From assembly GCF_011927635.1 (NCBI RefSeq), contig NZ_JAATJB010000005.1:248001-312000 (forward strand): a stretch of DNA of 64,000 nucleotides. The letters are read 5' to 3'. Every line of letters starts with the position of its first letter. Position 1 is the stretch's first letter. Under the pieces are notes generated by a model. That model was not told the DNA's origin. It was given only the letters and a program-made list of their open reading frames with translations, and ran no database searches. This document shows positions 40,207 through 49,584 of the stretch, one piece after another. Made by a program: the position numbers and the translations under genes. The DNA comes from Sphingomonas trueperi. GTDB lineage: Bacteria > Pseudomonadota > Alphaproteobacteria > Sphingomonadales > Sphingomonadaceae.

Positions 40207-40803
40207 TTACGGCCCTTCGCTCGCTGCCTCGATCCGCTCACGCAGCATCGCCGCGGCCAGGTCGCGCGCCGTGTCGCGCGGGAGGCCCAGCGCGCGGGCC
40301 ATGGGGGCGCCGAGTAGCGCGTCGCCCAGCGCCATCAGGGTCAGCTGCAGCGTTTCCTCGCGCAGCGGCGCGCGCGAATCGGTGCCTTCGCTGATCCGGT
40401 CGACCAGCCGGTGGATCGCCTCCAGGATCGGGTCGAGCGCATCCTGATTGCCGGTGAGCAGCATCCAGCTCGCCAGTGCGCCCGCGCCCTCGCGGCCGAA
40501 CGCGTCGAAGGTGAGGGCCACCACCTCGCGCAGGTCGTGGTCGGTGGTCCGGGCGCGCAGCACCGCCTCGCCGATCTTGGCGGTGACGGTCTCGGCCATG
40601 CTCGCCGCCAGCGCCTTTTGCAGCCCCGCCGCCGAGCCGAAATGATGGAGCAGGTTGGCGTGCGTCCGACCGATCCGCGCGGCGACGGCCTTGAGCGTCA
40701 CCGCCTGCGGGCCGTCCTCGATCAGCAGCGCGCGGGCGGCTTCGAGCGCGGCATCGCGCGATTCTCCGGGGGAGAGGCGCCGGCGCGCCGCCTTGGTCGT
40801 CAA
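40207..40803 (-). CDS. TetR-family regulator
   Basis: About 198 aa. The N-terminal helix-turn-helix is clear: RDAALEAARALLIEDGPQAVTLKAVAARIGRTHANLLHHFGSAAGL. The C-terminal ligand/dimer part is helical and has no strong family mark. The start is probably the TTG at 40803 (SLTTKAARRR), since no in-frame ATG lies close upstream. Convergent with the histidine kinase gene and followed upstream by a GNAT gene in the same direction. Confidence 0.82.
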   Translation of the reverse strand: MTTKAARRRLSPGESRDAALEAARALLIEDGPQAVTLKAVAARIGRTHANLLHHFGSAAGLQKALAASMAETVTAKIGEAVLRARTTDHDLREVVALTFDAFGREGAGALASWMLLTGNQDALDPILEAIHRLVDRISEGTDSRAPLREETLQLTLMALGDALLGAPMARALGLPRDTARDLAAAMLRERIEAASEGP

Positions 40804-40904
40804 GCTGCTGGCCTTGTGTCCATATATGGCCGGCTTAGTCGAGCTCGCGCGCGGTGGGAAGCGCCGCGCCCATCCTCCCCCCTTGGAGGAAGGACGGGAA
40901 GGCG

Positions 40905-41450
40905 TCACGCCGCGAGGCGGGGTTCCGGCCCCGATCGGCAGCCTTCGGCGTCGAGATCCAGCTCGAAGCCGACGCACGCCATCTCGCATCCGCGACCCTT
41001 GGACCAGAGCGGCTCGACGCGGCCGGTCGGCTGGAAGCCCAGCTTGCGCAACACGCGGCCCGAGGCGGGGTTGTCGACCGCGTGGCGCGAGGTCACCCGG
41101 CGGATGCCCGACGCGCGCGCCGCGGCGAGCACGCCGCGCGCCGCTTCGGTGGCATAGCCCTTGCCCCAGGCGGACGGCGTGTACCAATAGCCGAGCTCGT
41201 GCGCCTCGCCGCCGGCCGCATCGATGCCGACGCAGCCGATCAACGCCACGCTGCCGCCCTGGTGCTCGAACACCAGGAAGCGCGTGTCGGTCCAATGGGC
41301 GAGAAAGGTCTCGGCCGCTTCGATCGAATAGGGCCAGGGCACGCGCGACAGATTGCGCACGACGGCCTCATGGTCGATCGCCCGGGCTAGGGTGGGGGCG
41401 TCCTCGGGCCAGCCGGGACGTAACGTCAATCTCTGGGTCCGCACGAACAT
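40905..41450 (-). CDS. GNAT N-acetyltransferase, RimJ/RimL type
   Basis: 181 aa from ATG 41450 (a GTG two codons upstream is also in frame; GAGGAGAG lies just before). Acetyl-CoA binding pattern ELGYWYTPSAWGKGYATEAA with the Q/R-x-x-G-x-G/A type loop, and NPASGRVLRKLGF near the end. It opens RTQRLTLRPGWPEDA, typical of the RimJ/RimL/SpeG-like group that acetylates protein N-termini or small amines. Substrate unknown. Confidence 0.9.
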   Translation of the reverse strand: MFVRTQRLTLRPGWPEDAPTLARAIDHEAVVRNLSRVPWPYSIEAAETFLAHWTDTRFLVFEHQGGSVALIGCVGIDAAGGEAHELGYWYTPSAWGKGYATEAARGVLAAARASGIRRVTSRHAVDNPASGRVLRKLGFQPTGRVEPLWSKGRGCEMACVGFELDLDAEGCRSGPEPRLAA

Positions 41451-41530
41451 GACCACTCTCCTCGGTCCTGCGGCTTATGCGCATGCCGATATGGCATCGC
41501 TGTTTCGCCGCGGTGTCAGGGGAGCAATAA

Positions 41531-41563
41531 AAAAGGGAGACCGGGGCGACCCGTCTCCCTTTT
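41531..41563 (-). terminator. Terminator of the rplU-rpmA operon
   Basis: AAAAGGGAGAC (41531-41541) pairs with GTCTCCCTTTT (41553-41563). Read leftward the stem ends in TTTTTTATTGC, a good T-run. It lies 59 bases past the rpmA stop. Confidence 0.9.
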
Positions 41564-41622
41564 CGCGTTGGTTCATCCGAACCCGGGTCGCCCTGGTGGG
41601 CAACCCGTACGGTCGCCCGATG

Positions 41623-41892
41623 TTACTCGGCCGCCTCGGCAATCATGTCTACGGAGCAGAACTTGCGACCAAGCTTGCCTTCCTTGAACGACACGCGGCC
41701 TTCGACGAGCGCGAAAAGGGTATGGTCCTTGCCCATGCCCACGTTCACACCCGGGTAGAATTTGGTGCCGCGCTGACGCACGAGGATGTTGCCGGCGAGA
41801 ACCGTCTCGCCGCCGAACTTCTTCACGCCAAGACGGCGGCCAGCAGAGTCGCGACCGTTGCGGGACGAGCCGCCTGCCTTCTTATGTGCCAT
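41623..41892 (-). CDS. rpmA: Ribosomal protein bL27
   Basis: 89 aa, basic. [20 protein letters not shown] begins the protein directly, as in L27 without an N-terminal extension; [18 protein letters not shown] follows. It sits at the peptidyl-transferase centre of the 50S subunit. rplU lies 30 bases upstream, the conserved order, and a terminator follows. Confidence 0.98.
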   Translation of the reverse strand: MAHKKAGGSSRNGRDSAGRRLGVKKFGGETVLAGNILVRQRGTKFYPGVNVGMGKDHTLFALVEGRVSFKEGKLGRKFCSVDMIAEAAE

Positions 41893-41922
41893 TGTCTATA
41901 CTCCTCGTGTCTCGTCAGTCGC

Positions 41923-42228
41923 TTACTGGGCCGCGCCGATGGCAGTGATCTTGAGGATCGTGTGCTGCTGGCGATGGCCGTTCTTGCGGCGATAGTTGTG
42001 ACGACGACGCTTCTTGAAGACGATGACCTTCTCGCCCTTCGCCTGCGCGACGATTTCGGCAGAAACGGTCAGGCCGTCGGTAGCCTTCAGCTCGCCGCCT
42101 TCGCCGGCCAGCAGGACGTCGCCCAGCGTCACCGACGAACCGGCTTCGCCGTCGAGCTTCTCGACGACGATCTTGTCTCCTGCGGCAACGCGATACTGCT
42201 TGCCGCCCGTGCGCACGATAGCGAACAT
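41923..42228 (-). CDS. rplU: Ribosomal protein bL21
   Basis: 101 aa from ATG 42228, giving [14 protein letters not shown] as expected; a longer in-frame start at 42321 is inside the promoter. [18 protein letters not shown] is the conserved rRNA-binding stretch. A 50S subunit protein that binds 23S rRNA. First gene of the rplU-rpmA operon. Confidence 0.98.
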   Translation of the reverse strand: MFAIVRTGGKQYRVAAGDKIVVEKLDGEAGSSVTLGDVLLAGEGGELKATDGLTVSAEIVAQAKGEKVIVFKKRRRHNYRRKNGHRQQHTILKITAIGAAQ

Positions 42229-42292
42229 CGGTCTCTTCTCTGGTTCAAATGCATGTGCCCGCCAAGGTTGCACCTCGGCAGGAGGAAGGGCG

Positions 42293-42321
42293 CAACTATG
42301 CGAGGGGGGCGGGAATGTCAA
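42293..42321 (-). promoter_or_regulatory. Candidate housekeeping promoter of rplU-rpmA
   Basis: On the leftward strand TTGACA (42321-42316) is followed after 17 bases by TAGTTG (42298-42293). The -35 is perfect; the -10 is weak. Position about 65 bases before the rplU ATG fits a normal leader. Confidence 0.55.
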
Positions 42322-42364
42322 CCGTTCCGCAAGACGAAACTGCGATTTTCCGAGTCACGCGCGC

Positions 42365-42745
42365 TTAATGGCGATGGTTCGGCTTCAGCTGGTAGCGACC
42401 TGCGTCGAAGCTGTCGAAAAGCCCGCTGATTCCGGGATGGTCAACCGGCTCGTCGCTGTCGTCCGCCACCAGGTTCTGCTGGCTGACATAGGCGATATAG
42501 GTCGAATCGGCATTCTCGGCGAGCAGATGGTAGAAGGGCTGGTCCTTGGCCGGCCGCATGTCGACGGGAATCGAATCATACCATTCGTCGCTGTTCGCGA
42601 AGACGGGGTCGACGTCGAAGATCACGCCGCGGAAATCGAGCAGGCGGTGGCGCACCACGTCGCCGATGGCGAAGCGCGCGCTGGCGATCGGCGGCATCGG
42701 CGTGCCCGAGTCGATGGAAAGAAGCGAACCATTGGTTTCTGACAT
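42365..42745 (-). CDS. hspQ: Heat shock protein HspQ
   Basis: 126 aa. ARFAIGDVVRHRLLDFRGVIFDVDP and DQPFYHLLAENADSTYIAYVSQQNL are the core of the HspQ/YccV family, which binds hemimethylated DNA and tunes Lon protease. The N-terminal about 20 residues (MSETNGSLLSIDSGTPMPPI) are an extension not found in E. coli. It is read in the same direction as rplU, 136 bases upstream of it; the rplU promoter lies between. Confidence 0.92.
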   Translation of the reverse strand: MSETNGSLLSIDSGTPMPPIASARFAIGDVVRHRLLDFRGVIFDVDPVFANSDEWYDSIPVDMRPAKDQPFYHLLAENADSTYIAYVSQQNLVADDSDEPVDHPGISGLFDSFDAGRYQLKPNHRH

Positions 42746-42959
42746 TTCCCCAATCTAGGGTTGCGGAGGCGCAACGGCAACGGTGCGCGGCCTGCCGTTC
42801 CCGATCCGGGAAGGGGCAGGGTGGCGCATGCGCTTTCCGCGATCGCGAAAAAACTTGAAGAACCCTGCTTGCGGCCCCCAAAACTTTGCGCTAGTGGCCG
42901 CGCCTCACAGCGACCGGTACGCGGTGCGGGGCCTTCCCGAAGCGCGTATCCTCCCTAGC

Positions 42960-43050
<91 letters not shown>

Positions 43051-43101
43051 GGGGCCCCCGCTGGTGCGTCGAACGGATCGACGTCCTTCTCCCAGACAGC
43101 A

Positions 43102-43490
43102 TCACGCAGCGACGGCATGGCGCCGACAATGCTCGAGACAGCGCGCGGACTTCACCGCCTCGCCGCGGCTGAATTGGTCGAGCTCGAGCTTGAGGTCCTG
43201 CGGCGCCAGGTCGCGGACGAACAGCGAGCGGCCGAGCCTCCGCTCGCCACCGGGTCCATGTCGCGAATCTGCACCTCGACGCGACCGTCGCTGTTGGAGA
43301 GGGGCCTAAGATTGCCGACATGGCAGTCCCCGCAGATCCAGATCGACGGTCCCTGCAGCACGCGTGCGGAAACCGGCGAGCGTTCCAGCCCATCATGGAA
43401 TTTGGCGGTATTGCCGCGGACACAGCCGTGCGCCGAGCGCGCCATCTTCAGCGTGCGCCACGCGCTGAGGCCGGCCCGCCCAGGCTCTAT
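43102..43490 (-). pseudogene. Decayed DUF2252 gene
   Basis: One leftward frame reads KMARSAHGCVRGNTAKFHDG and then PSIWICGDCHVGNL and VEVQIRDMDP, clear pieces of a DUF2252 protein (residues that normally sit in the N-terminal third). Right after IRDMDP the sequence loses the expected next block and continues in another frame with LGRSLFVRDLAPQDLKLELD, which resembles a later DUF2252 segment. So the gene has lost its start, an internal block and its end, with at least one frameshift. It lies between tRNA-Ser and tRNA-Lys genes. Boundaries are approximate. DUF2252 proteins have an uncharacterised kinase-like fold. Confidence 0.75.
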
Positions 43491-43535
43491 CGTTGTCTGC
43501 CGCTCGCGACAAACATGGCCGGAACGATATGGGAG

Positions 43536-43611
<76 letters not shown>

Positions 43612-43642
43612 GTACCGGAAGGCATCGGGGCAGAAGAGGAAG

Positions 43643-43718
<76 letters not shown>

Positions 43719-43817
43719 ATCCGGCTTCTGCATGGCGCCCTTGGTGGGGCACCGCCGCTTCGGAGGCGCGCCTTTAGCGTCGCGCCTTGCGGCTTGTAAA
43801 CCCCAAAAATGAAAAAA

Positions 43818-44936
43818 TCACCAGCGGGTCTTGGTGCGGCCGTCGCGGTCGATCGAGAGGAGGATTCCCAGGCACAGCATGAAGGTCATCACCGCGGTGC
43901 CGCCGAAGCTGATCAGCGGCAACGGCACGCCCACCACCGGCGCCAGCCCGATCACCATCGCCATGTTGATCGAGCAATAGAGGAACATCGTGCCCGAGAT
44001 CCCCGCCGCGGTGAGCCGACCGAAGCGCGTCTTGGCGCGCATGCCGACGCCGATGCCCCAGGCGATCAGCATCCCGAACGCGACGATCAGGAACACGCCG
44101 CCGGCCAGGCCCCATTCCTCCATCATCGTCGCCAGCGCGAAGTCGGTCTGGCCCTCGGGGAGATAGTCGAGATGGCTCTGGGTGCCCTGCAGGAAGCCCT
44201 TGCCGAAGATGCCGCCCGAACCGATCGCGATCTTGGACTGGGTGATGTGGTAGCCGGTGCCGAGCGGGTCGCGCTCGGGATCGAGGAAGATCAGCACGCG
44301 GTTGCGCTGATAGTCGTGCAGTACGAAGTTGAAGGCGAGGGGGGCCGCGACCGCCACCGCCAGCGCACCGGCGATGAACAGCCGCAGCGGCACGCCCGCC
44401 AGGAACATCACCATGACGCCGCAGCCGGTGATCATCAGCCCGGTGCCGAGATCGGGCTGCATGATGACGAGCAGCGCCGGCACCCCGATCAGCACGCAGG
44501 CGGGCCAGATCGCGACGAACTTGCGCGTCTCGCTGGCCGGCAGCATCTCGTAGAAGCGGGCGAGCGCGAGCACGATCATCGGCTTCATCAGCTCGGAGGG
44601 CTGGAACTGGAAGCCGCCCAGGCTGATCCAGCGCTGGCTGCCGCCCGCGACCTTGCCGAGCAGTTCCACGCCGAGCAGCGCGACCACCAGCGCGCCGTAG
44701 ATGGGGAGCGACCATTGCGACAGGACGCGTACGGGGATGCGCGACATGCCGATCGCCACCGCGAGAAACAGGAAGAAGCGGGTGCCCTGGTTGAATGCCC
44801 AAGGCCGGATATTTCCATTGGCGGCGGAGTAGAGCACGACCAGGCCGAAGCCGCCGATCGCGAGCACGAGGAAGAGGACCTTCCACGGCAGCTGCGCGAC
44901 CTGCATGGGGACGATGCCGTTGCCGGGGCGCGCCAT
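43818..44936 (-). CDS. rodA: Rod-shape glycan polymerase RodA
   Basis: 372 aa SEDS protein with about ten membrane helices. Marks: GGSQRWISLGGFQFQPSELMKP, IMQPDLGTGLMI and the late GVPLPLISFGGTAVMT. It polymerises peptidoglycan strands with the transpeptidase PBP2 during cell elongation. Its ATG overlaps the mrdA stop (TGATG). Last gene of the mre/mrd cluster. Confidence 0.96.
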   Translation of the reverse strand: MARPGNGIVPMQVAQLPWKVLFLVLAIGGFGLVVLYSAANGNIRPWAFNQGTRFFLFLAVAIGMSRIPVRVLSQWSLPIYGALVVALLGVELLGKVAGGSQRWISLGGFQFQPSELMKPMIVLALARFYEMLPASETRKFVAIWPACVLIGVPALLVIMQPDLGTGLMITGCGVMVMFLAGVPLRLFIAGALAVAVAAPLAFNFVLHDYQRNRVLIFLDPERDPLGTGYHITQSKIAIGSGGIFGKGFLQGTQSHLDYLPEGQTDFALATMMEEWGLAGGVFLIVAFGMLIAWGIGVGMRAKTRFGRLTAAGISGTMFLYCSINMAMVIGLAPVVGVPLPLISFGGTAVMTFMLCLGILLSIDRDGRTKTRW

Positions 44937-46963
44937 CAGTCGCCCTCCACGCTGCCGGTGGGCGCGACGTCGCGCTTGGTCGAATCGGCGGTGCTGTTGG
45001 CGGCCTGGTCGGCGAGGCTGCTCGCGGCCTCCTCGGTGTCCTCGGGCGCGGGCGGGGGCGGGGCGGCCTGCGCCGCGCGAAAGGCAGCGGACTGCGCCGC
45101 CATGCGCGTCGTATAGTCGCCGCCCCAGGTGGGCTCCACTTCGGCCAGCGTCTTCATCGCCTGATCGCGATCGAACAGATAGGTCATGATGTCCCGACCG
45201 ATCAGCGGCGTATCGAGGTTGCGGATCGTATGGCCGTTATGCTCGAGTACGATCGCGGCGGCATATTTCGGATTGTCGTGCGGGGCGAAGCACACCAGCA
45301 GCGCGTGGTCGCGCATTTTGAACGGCAGCGAGCCGTTCTTGAGCACGCCGGTGCGGCGCTCCGCCATGGTGATGCGGCGCACCTGCGCGGTACCGGTCTT
45401 GCCCGCCAGCGCGACGCCGGGGACGTACATCCGTGCCGCACCGCCGGTGCCGCCGCCATTGATCACGCCGTACATCGCCTCGCGCACCACCGCGAGGTCC
45501 TCGGCGCTCACCGGCAGCGGCTGGGCACCCGAGGGGCCGTTGGCGAGCAGCCGCGGCACCAGGATCTTGCCCGAGGCGAGCCGGCTGGCCATCACCGCCA
45601 GCTGCAGCGGGTTGGCCAGCACATAGCCCTGGCCGATCGAAGCGTTGAGTGAATCGGCCACGGTCCAGGGATGGTGGTATTTCTTCAGCTTCCAGGCGCT
45701 GTCCGGCACGGTGCCGTAGCGCTGGGTGGTGAAGGGCATGTCGAACTTCTGGCCAAGCCCCAGCATCCGCGCCATCGGCGCGATCGCATCATAGCCGACG
45801 CGGCGGACCATCTCGTAGAAATAGATGTCGCAGCTCTGCATGATCGCGTTCTTGAGGTCGAGCGGCCCGTGCCCGCCCTTCTTGTGGCAGTGGAACACGC
45901 CGCTGCCGACGCGCAGCGCACCGGAGCAGAACACCCGCTCGTTCGGGCTCACGCCCGCCGCCATCAGCGCGAGGCCGTTCATCGGCTTGACGGTGGAGCC
46001 GGGCGGGTAGAGGCCCTGCAGCACCTTGTTCATCAAGGGAACATGGTCGTCCTCGGACAGCATCTTCCATTCGAGCTGGCTGATGCCGTCGGAAAAGCTG
46101 TTGGGATCGTAGGACGGCATCGACACCATCGACAGGATGTCGCCGCTGGCCACGTCGATCACGATCGCCGAGCCCGAATTGGTGCCCAGCCGCCGCGCGA
46201 CATATTCCTGCAGCCCGGAATCGATGGTGAGCTTGATGCTCTCGCCCGGCTGGTCGGCGCGGGTCTCGAGCTCGCGCACCGGGCGGCCATGCGCGGTGAC
46301 CTCGACGCGCTTGGCGCCTGGCTTGCCGCGCAGCCGGTGGTCGAGCGTCTTCTCCAGCCCGTCCTTGCCCAGCTTGAAGCCGGGGGTGACGAGCAGCGGA
46401 TCCTTGTCCGCCTTGAACTGCTCGGCCGAAGCGGTGCCGACATAGCCGATCAGATGGCCGACACCCGCGCCGAGCGGGTAATGCCGGGCATAGCCGCGCG
46501 TCGGCGCGACGCCGGGCAGCTCGGGCTGGCGCACCAGCACCGCGGCGAAACGGTCCCAGTCGAGATTTTCCGCCACCTGCACCGGGCGGAAGCCGCCGGC
46601 GCGCTTGAGGTCGGTCTCGATGCGGGCGAGGTCTTCGGGCGGGAGATTGAGCAGCCGGGTGAGTTCGGCGAGCAGCTTGTCCTTGTCGACGATGCGATCT
46701 GGGATCAGGTCGACGCGGAAATCGGTGCGGTTGCTGGCGAGCGGCTTGCCGCTGCGATCGAGCAGCCAGCCGCGGCGCGGCGGGATCAGCGTGTTGTTGA
46801 CCCGGTTGCTCTCGGCCTTGAGCTTGTATTGCTCGTTCTCGACCACCGACAGCCAGGCCATGCGGCCGGCGAGCACCATGCCGACGGCACCCTGCGCCAC
46901 GCCGAGTACCACCGCGCGGCGGGAGAAGCTGTAGGTCTGGGCGGCTTCGGTGATCCGCACCAT
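44936..46963 (-). CDS. mrdA: Penicillin-binding protein 2
   Basis: 675 aa. N-terminal membrane anchor (about 15-35), PBP dimer domain, then the transpeptidase: STVK in YPPGSTVKPMNG (nucleophile Ser), SCD in MQSCDIYFYE, and KTG in ALAGKTGTAQV. It crosslinks wall made by RodA during elongation. The C-terminus has an extra Pro/Ala- and Glu-rich tail (about 625-675) that looks disordered. Between mreD and rodA with a 3-base gap and an overlap. Confidence 0.96.
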   Translation of the reverse strand: MVRITEAAQTYSFSRRAVVLGVAQGAVGMVLAGRMAWLSVVENEQYKLKAESNRVNNTLIPPRRGWLLDRSGKPLASNRTDFRVDLIPDRIVDKDKLLAELTRLLNLPPEDLARIETDLKRAGGFRPVQVAENLDWDRFAAVLVRQPELPGVAPTRGYARHYPLGAGVGHLIGYVGTASAEQFKADKDPLLVTPGFKLGKDGLEKTLDHRLRGKPGAKRVEVTAHGRPVRELETRADQPGESIKLTIDSGLQEYVARRLGTNSGSAIVIDVASGDILSMVSMPSYDPNSFSDGISQLEWKMLSEDDHVPLMNKVLQGLYPPGSTVKPMNGLALMAAGVSPNERVFCSGALRVGSGVFHCHKKGGHGPLDLKNAIMQSCDIYFYEMVRRVGYDAIAPMARMLGLGQKFDMPFTTQRYGTVPDSAWKLKKYHHPWTVADSLNASIGQGYVLANPLQLAVMASRLASGKILVPRLLANGPSGAQPLPVSAEDLAVVREAMYGVINGGGTGGAARMYVPGVALAGKTGTAQVRRITMAERRTGVLKNGSLPFKMRDHALLVCFAPHDNPKYAAAIVLEHNGHTIRNLDTPLIGRDIMTYLFDRDQAMKTLAEVEPTWGGDYTTRMAAQSAAFRAAQAAPPPPAPEDTEEAASSLADQAANSTADSTKRDVAPTGSVEGD

Positions 46964-46966
46964 CGC

Positions 46967-47479
46967 TCAGGCCTTCACCACGTCACGGTCGAGCCAGGCG
47001 CACAGCCTCGAGGCGAGCGGGAACAGCATCGCCGATGCCCCCGCCTGGAGCAGCAGCGCGGCATCGACCTTGGCCGAGATGGGGGACGCGAGGAACCGTC
47101 CCGCGATCAGCACGAAGCCGGTCGCGCCCGCGGCGATGAGCCAGTCCTGCCAGAAATTCCGCCACACGATGCGCGTCTCTAGCACGTCGATGATCAACAT
47201 GCATGCCATCCACAGGAACATCGCCGAGCCGAAGGGCTGGCCGCTGAGCAAATCGTCGAACAGCCCGAGCGGCGCGGCGGCCCAGACGCGCAGCGCATCG
47301 GGCCGCAGCAGCCGCCAGCCGAGCAGCATCAGCAGGCCGAAGGGCGGCAGGAACGGCACGGTCGCGATGACCGGTACGATCGTCACCAGCGAGGCGAGCG
47401 CGATCGACAGCGGCGCCAGCCAGCGCGCCCGGGGGCGCGGCGGCGGCACTCCCAGCGGCTGGAGGTCTAGCGCCATCAC
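46967..47479 (-). CDS. mreD: Rod-shape protein MreD
   Basis: 170 aa with four to five membrane helices and little polar content. LGLFDDLLSGQPFGSAMFLW is the family pattern. It connects MreC to the elongation machinery in the inner membrane. Overlaps the mreC stop by ATGA. Confidence 0.92.
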   Translation of the reverse strand: MMALDLQPLGVPPPRPRARWLAPLSIALASLVTIVPVIATVPFLPPFGLLMLLGWRLLRPDALRVWAAAPLGLFDDLLSGQPFGSAMFLWMACMLIIDVLETRIVWRNFWQDWLIAAGATGFVLIAGRFLASPISAKVDAALLLQAGASAMLFPLASRLCAWLDRDVVKA

Positions 47480-48375
47480 TTGGCCTTGGGGGGCGCGGCA
47501 GGGGTCGGGAAGGCCTGGGGCGGCGGCGCCGGCTCGGGCAGGAACACGCGCAGCACCATCACGAAATCGGCCATGTCGGGGTTGCTCGCGGGCGTGACGA
47601 CCGAGGAATCGCGACCGATCGTGCTGACCTTGCCGAGCGGGATGTTCGGCGGGAACACGCCGCCGGTGCCCGAGGTGACGAGCAGGTCGCCCGCCCGGAA
47701 GGGGTTGGCGGCGGCATTGGCGGCGCGCACGTCGAGCGTGCCGTCGCCCTTGCCGGTGACGATGGCGGGCAGGCCGTCGCTCGCCCGGCGGACGGGGATG
47801 GTGCTGTCCGGGTCGGTGATCAGCAGCACGCGCGAGGCATTGGGTCCGGCCTCGACCACCTGGCCGATCAGGCCGTCGCCGTCACGCACCGGCTGGCCCT
47901 GGCTGACCCGCTGCCAGCTGCCGGCGTTGAGCGTGGCATAGCGGCGCGTGCTGGAGGCGGAGGAATTGACCAGCCGGGCGACGACGATCGTCTCGGGCGT
48001 GGCGTCGCGCACCTTGAGCAGCTGGCGCAGCCGCTGGTTCTCGCGCTCCAGGCCCAGCGCACGCTGGAGCGCGGCATGTTCGGCCTCGATCTGGCGCTTG
48101 AGCCGCGCATTTTCGCCGCGGACCCCGAAATAGCTGCCGATCGCCGTCGGCACGCTGCCCACGCCGCGCCGCACCGTGTCGAGGCCCGAGGAGACCGGTG
48201 TGGTCACCTCGGCCACGGTGCTGCGCAGCGCGGCGAACAGATGCGGGTTGTAGCGCGAGACCAGCACGAGCCCGCCGCCGATCAGCAACAGGCCGATCGC
48301 CGCCACATAGCTGAAGAACAGCCCATATTGCGCCCGTCGCGAAAACCCCGGGCGCCGATTCCGTGGCGGCGCCAT
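47476..48375 (-). CDS. mreC: Rod-shape protein MreC
   Basis: 299 aa. Cytoplasmic basic head (MAPPRNRRPGFSRRAQY), one membrane helix (about 19-38), a coiled coil (about 75-105), then the periplasmic beta domain with LNAGSWQRVSQGQPV and LVTSGTGGVFPPNIPLGKV. A Pro-rich tail ends it. It links MreB to PBP2 and RodA. 16 bases after mreB. Confidence 0.96.
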   Translation of the reverse strand: MAPPRNRRPGFSRRAQYGLFFSYVAAIGLLLIGGGLVLVSRYNPHLFAALRSTVAEVTTPVSSGLDTVRRGVGSVPTAIGSYFGVRGENARLKRQIEAEHAALQRALGLERENQRLRQLLKVRDATPETIVVARLVNSSASSTRRYATLNAGSWQRVSQGQPVRDGDGLIGQVVEAGPNASRVLLITDPDSTIPVRRASDGLPAIVTGKGDGTLDVRAANAAANPFRAGDLLVTSGTGGVFPPNIPLGKVSTIGRDSSVVTPASNPDMADFVMVLRVFLPEPAPPPQAFPTPAAPPKAK

Positions 48376-48391
48376 CGCCGTTGGCCTTTCG

Positions 48392-49432
<1,041 letters not shown>

Positions 49433-49584
49433 CTATTGATCCGTCCTGCCGGGTTGGGCGCCCCCCGTCCGGCTGCTCGCACAAATTGTTTGGCCCGAAC
49501 CCGTTCCGGGACGAAGTTGCCTCCGGCCTGGTTTCATGCGGATGCGGGTCGCGGGAGGCCGTCGCTTGGGCTACAGCGGATGGC

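Noticed and set aside
42229..42364. An L21 leader RNA motif upstream of rplU
   Set aside because: I could see a promoter-like pair but no convincing conserved leader structure by eye.
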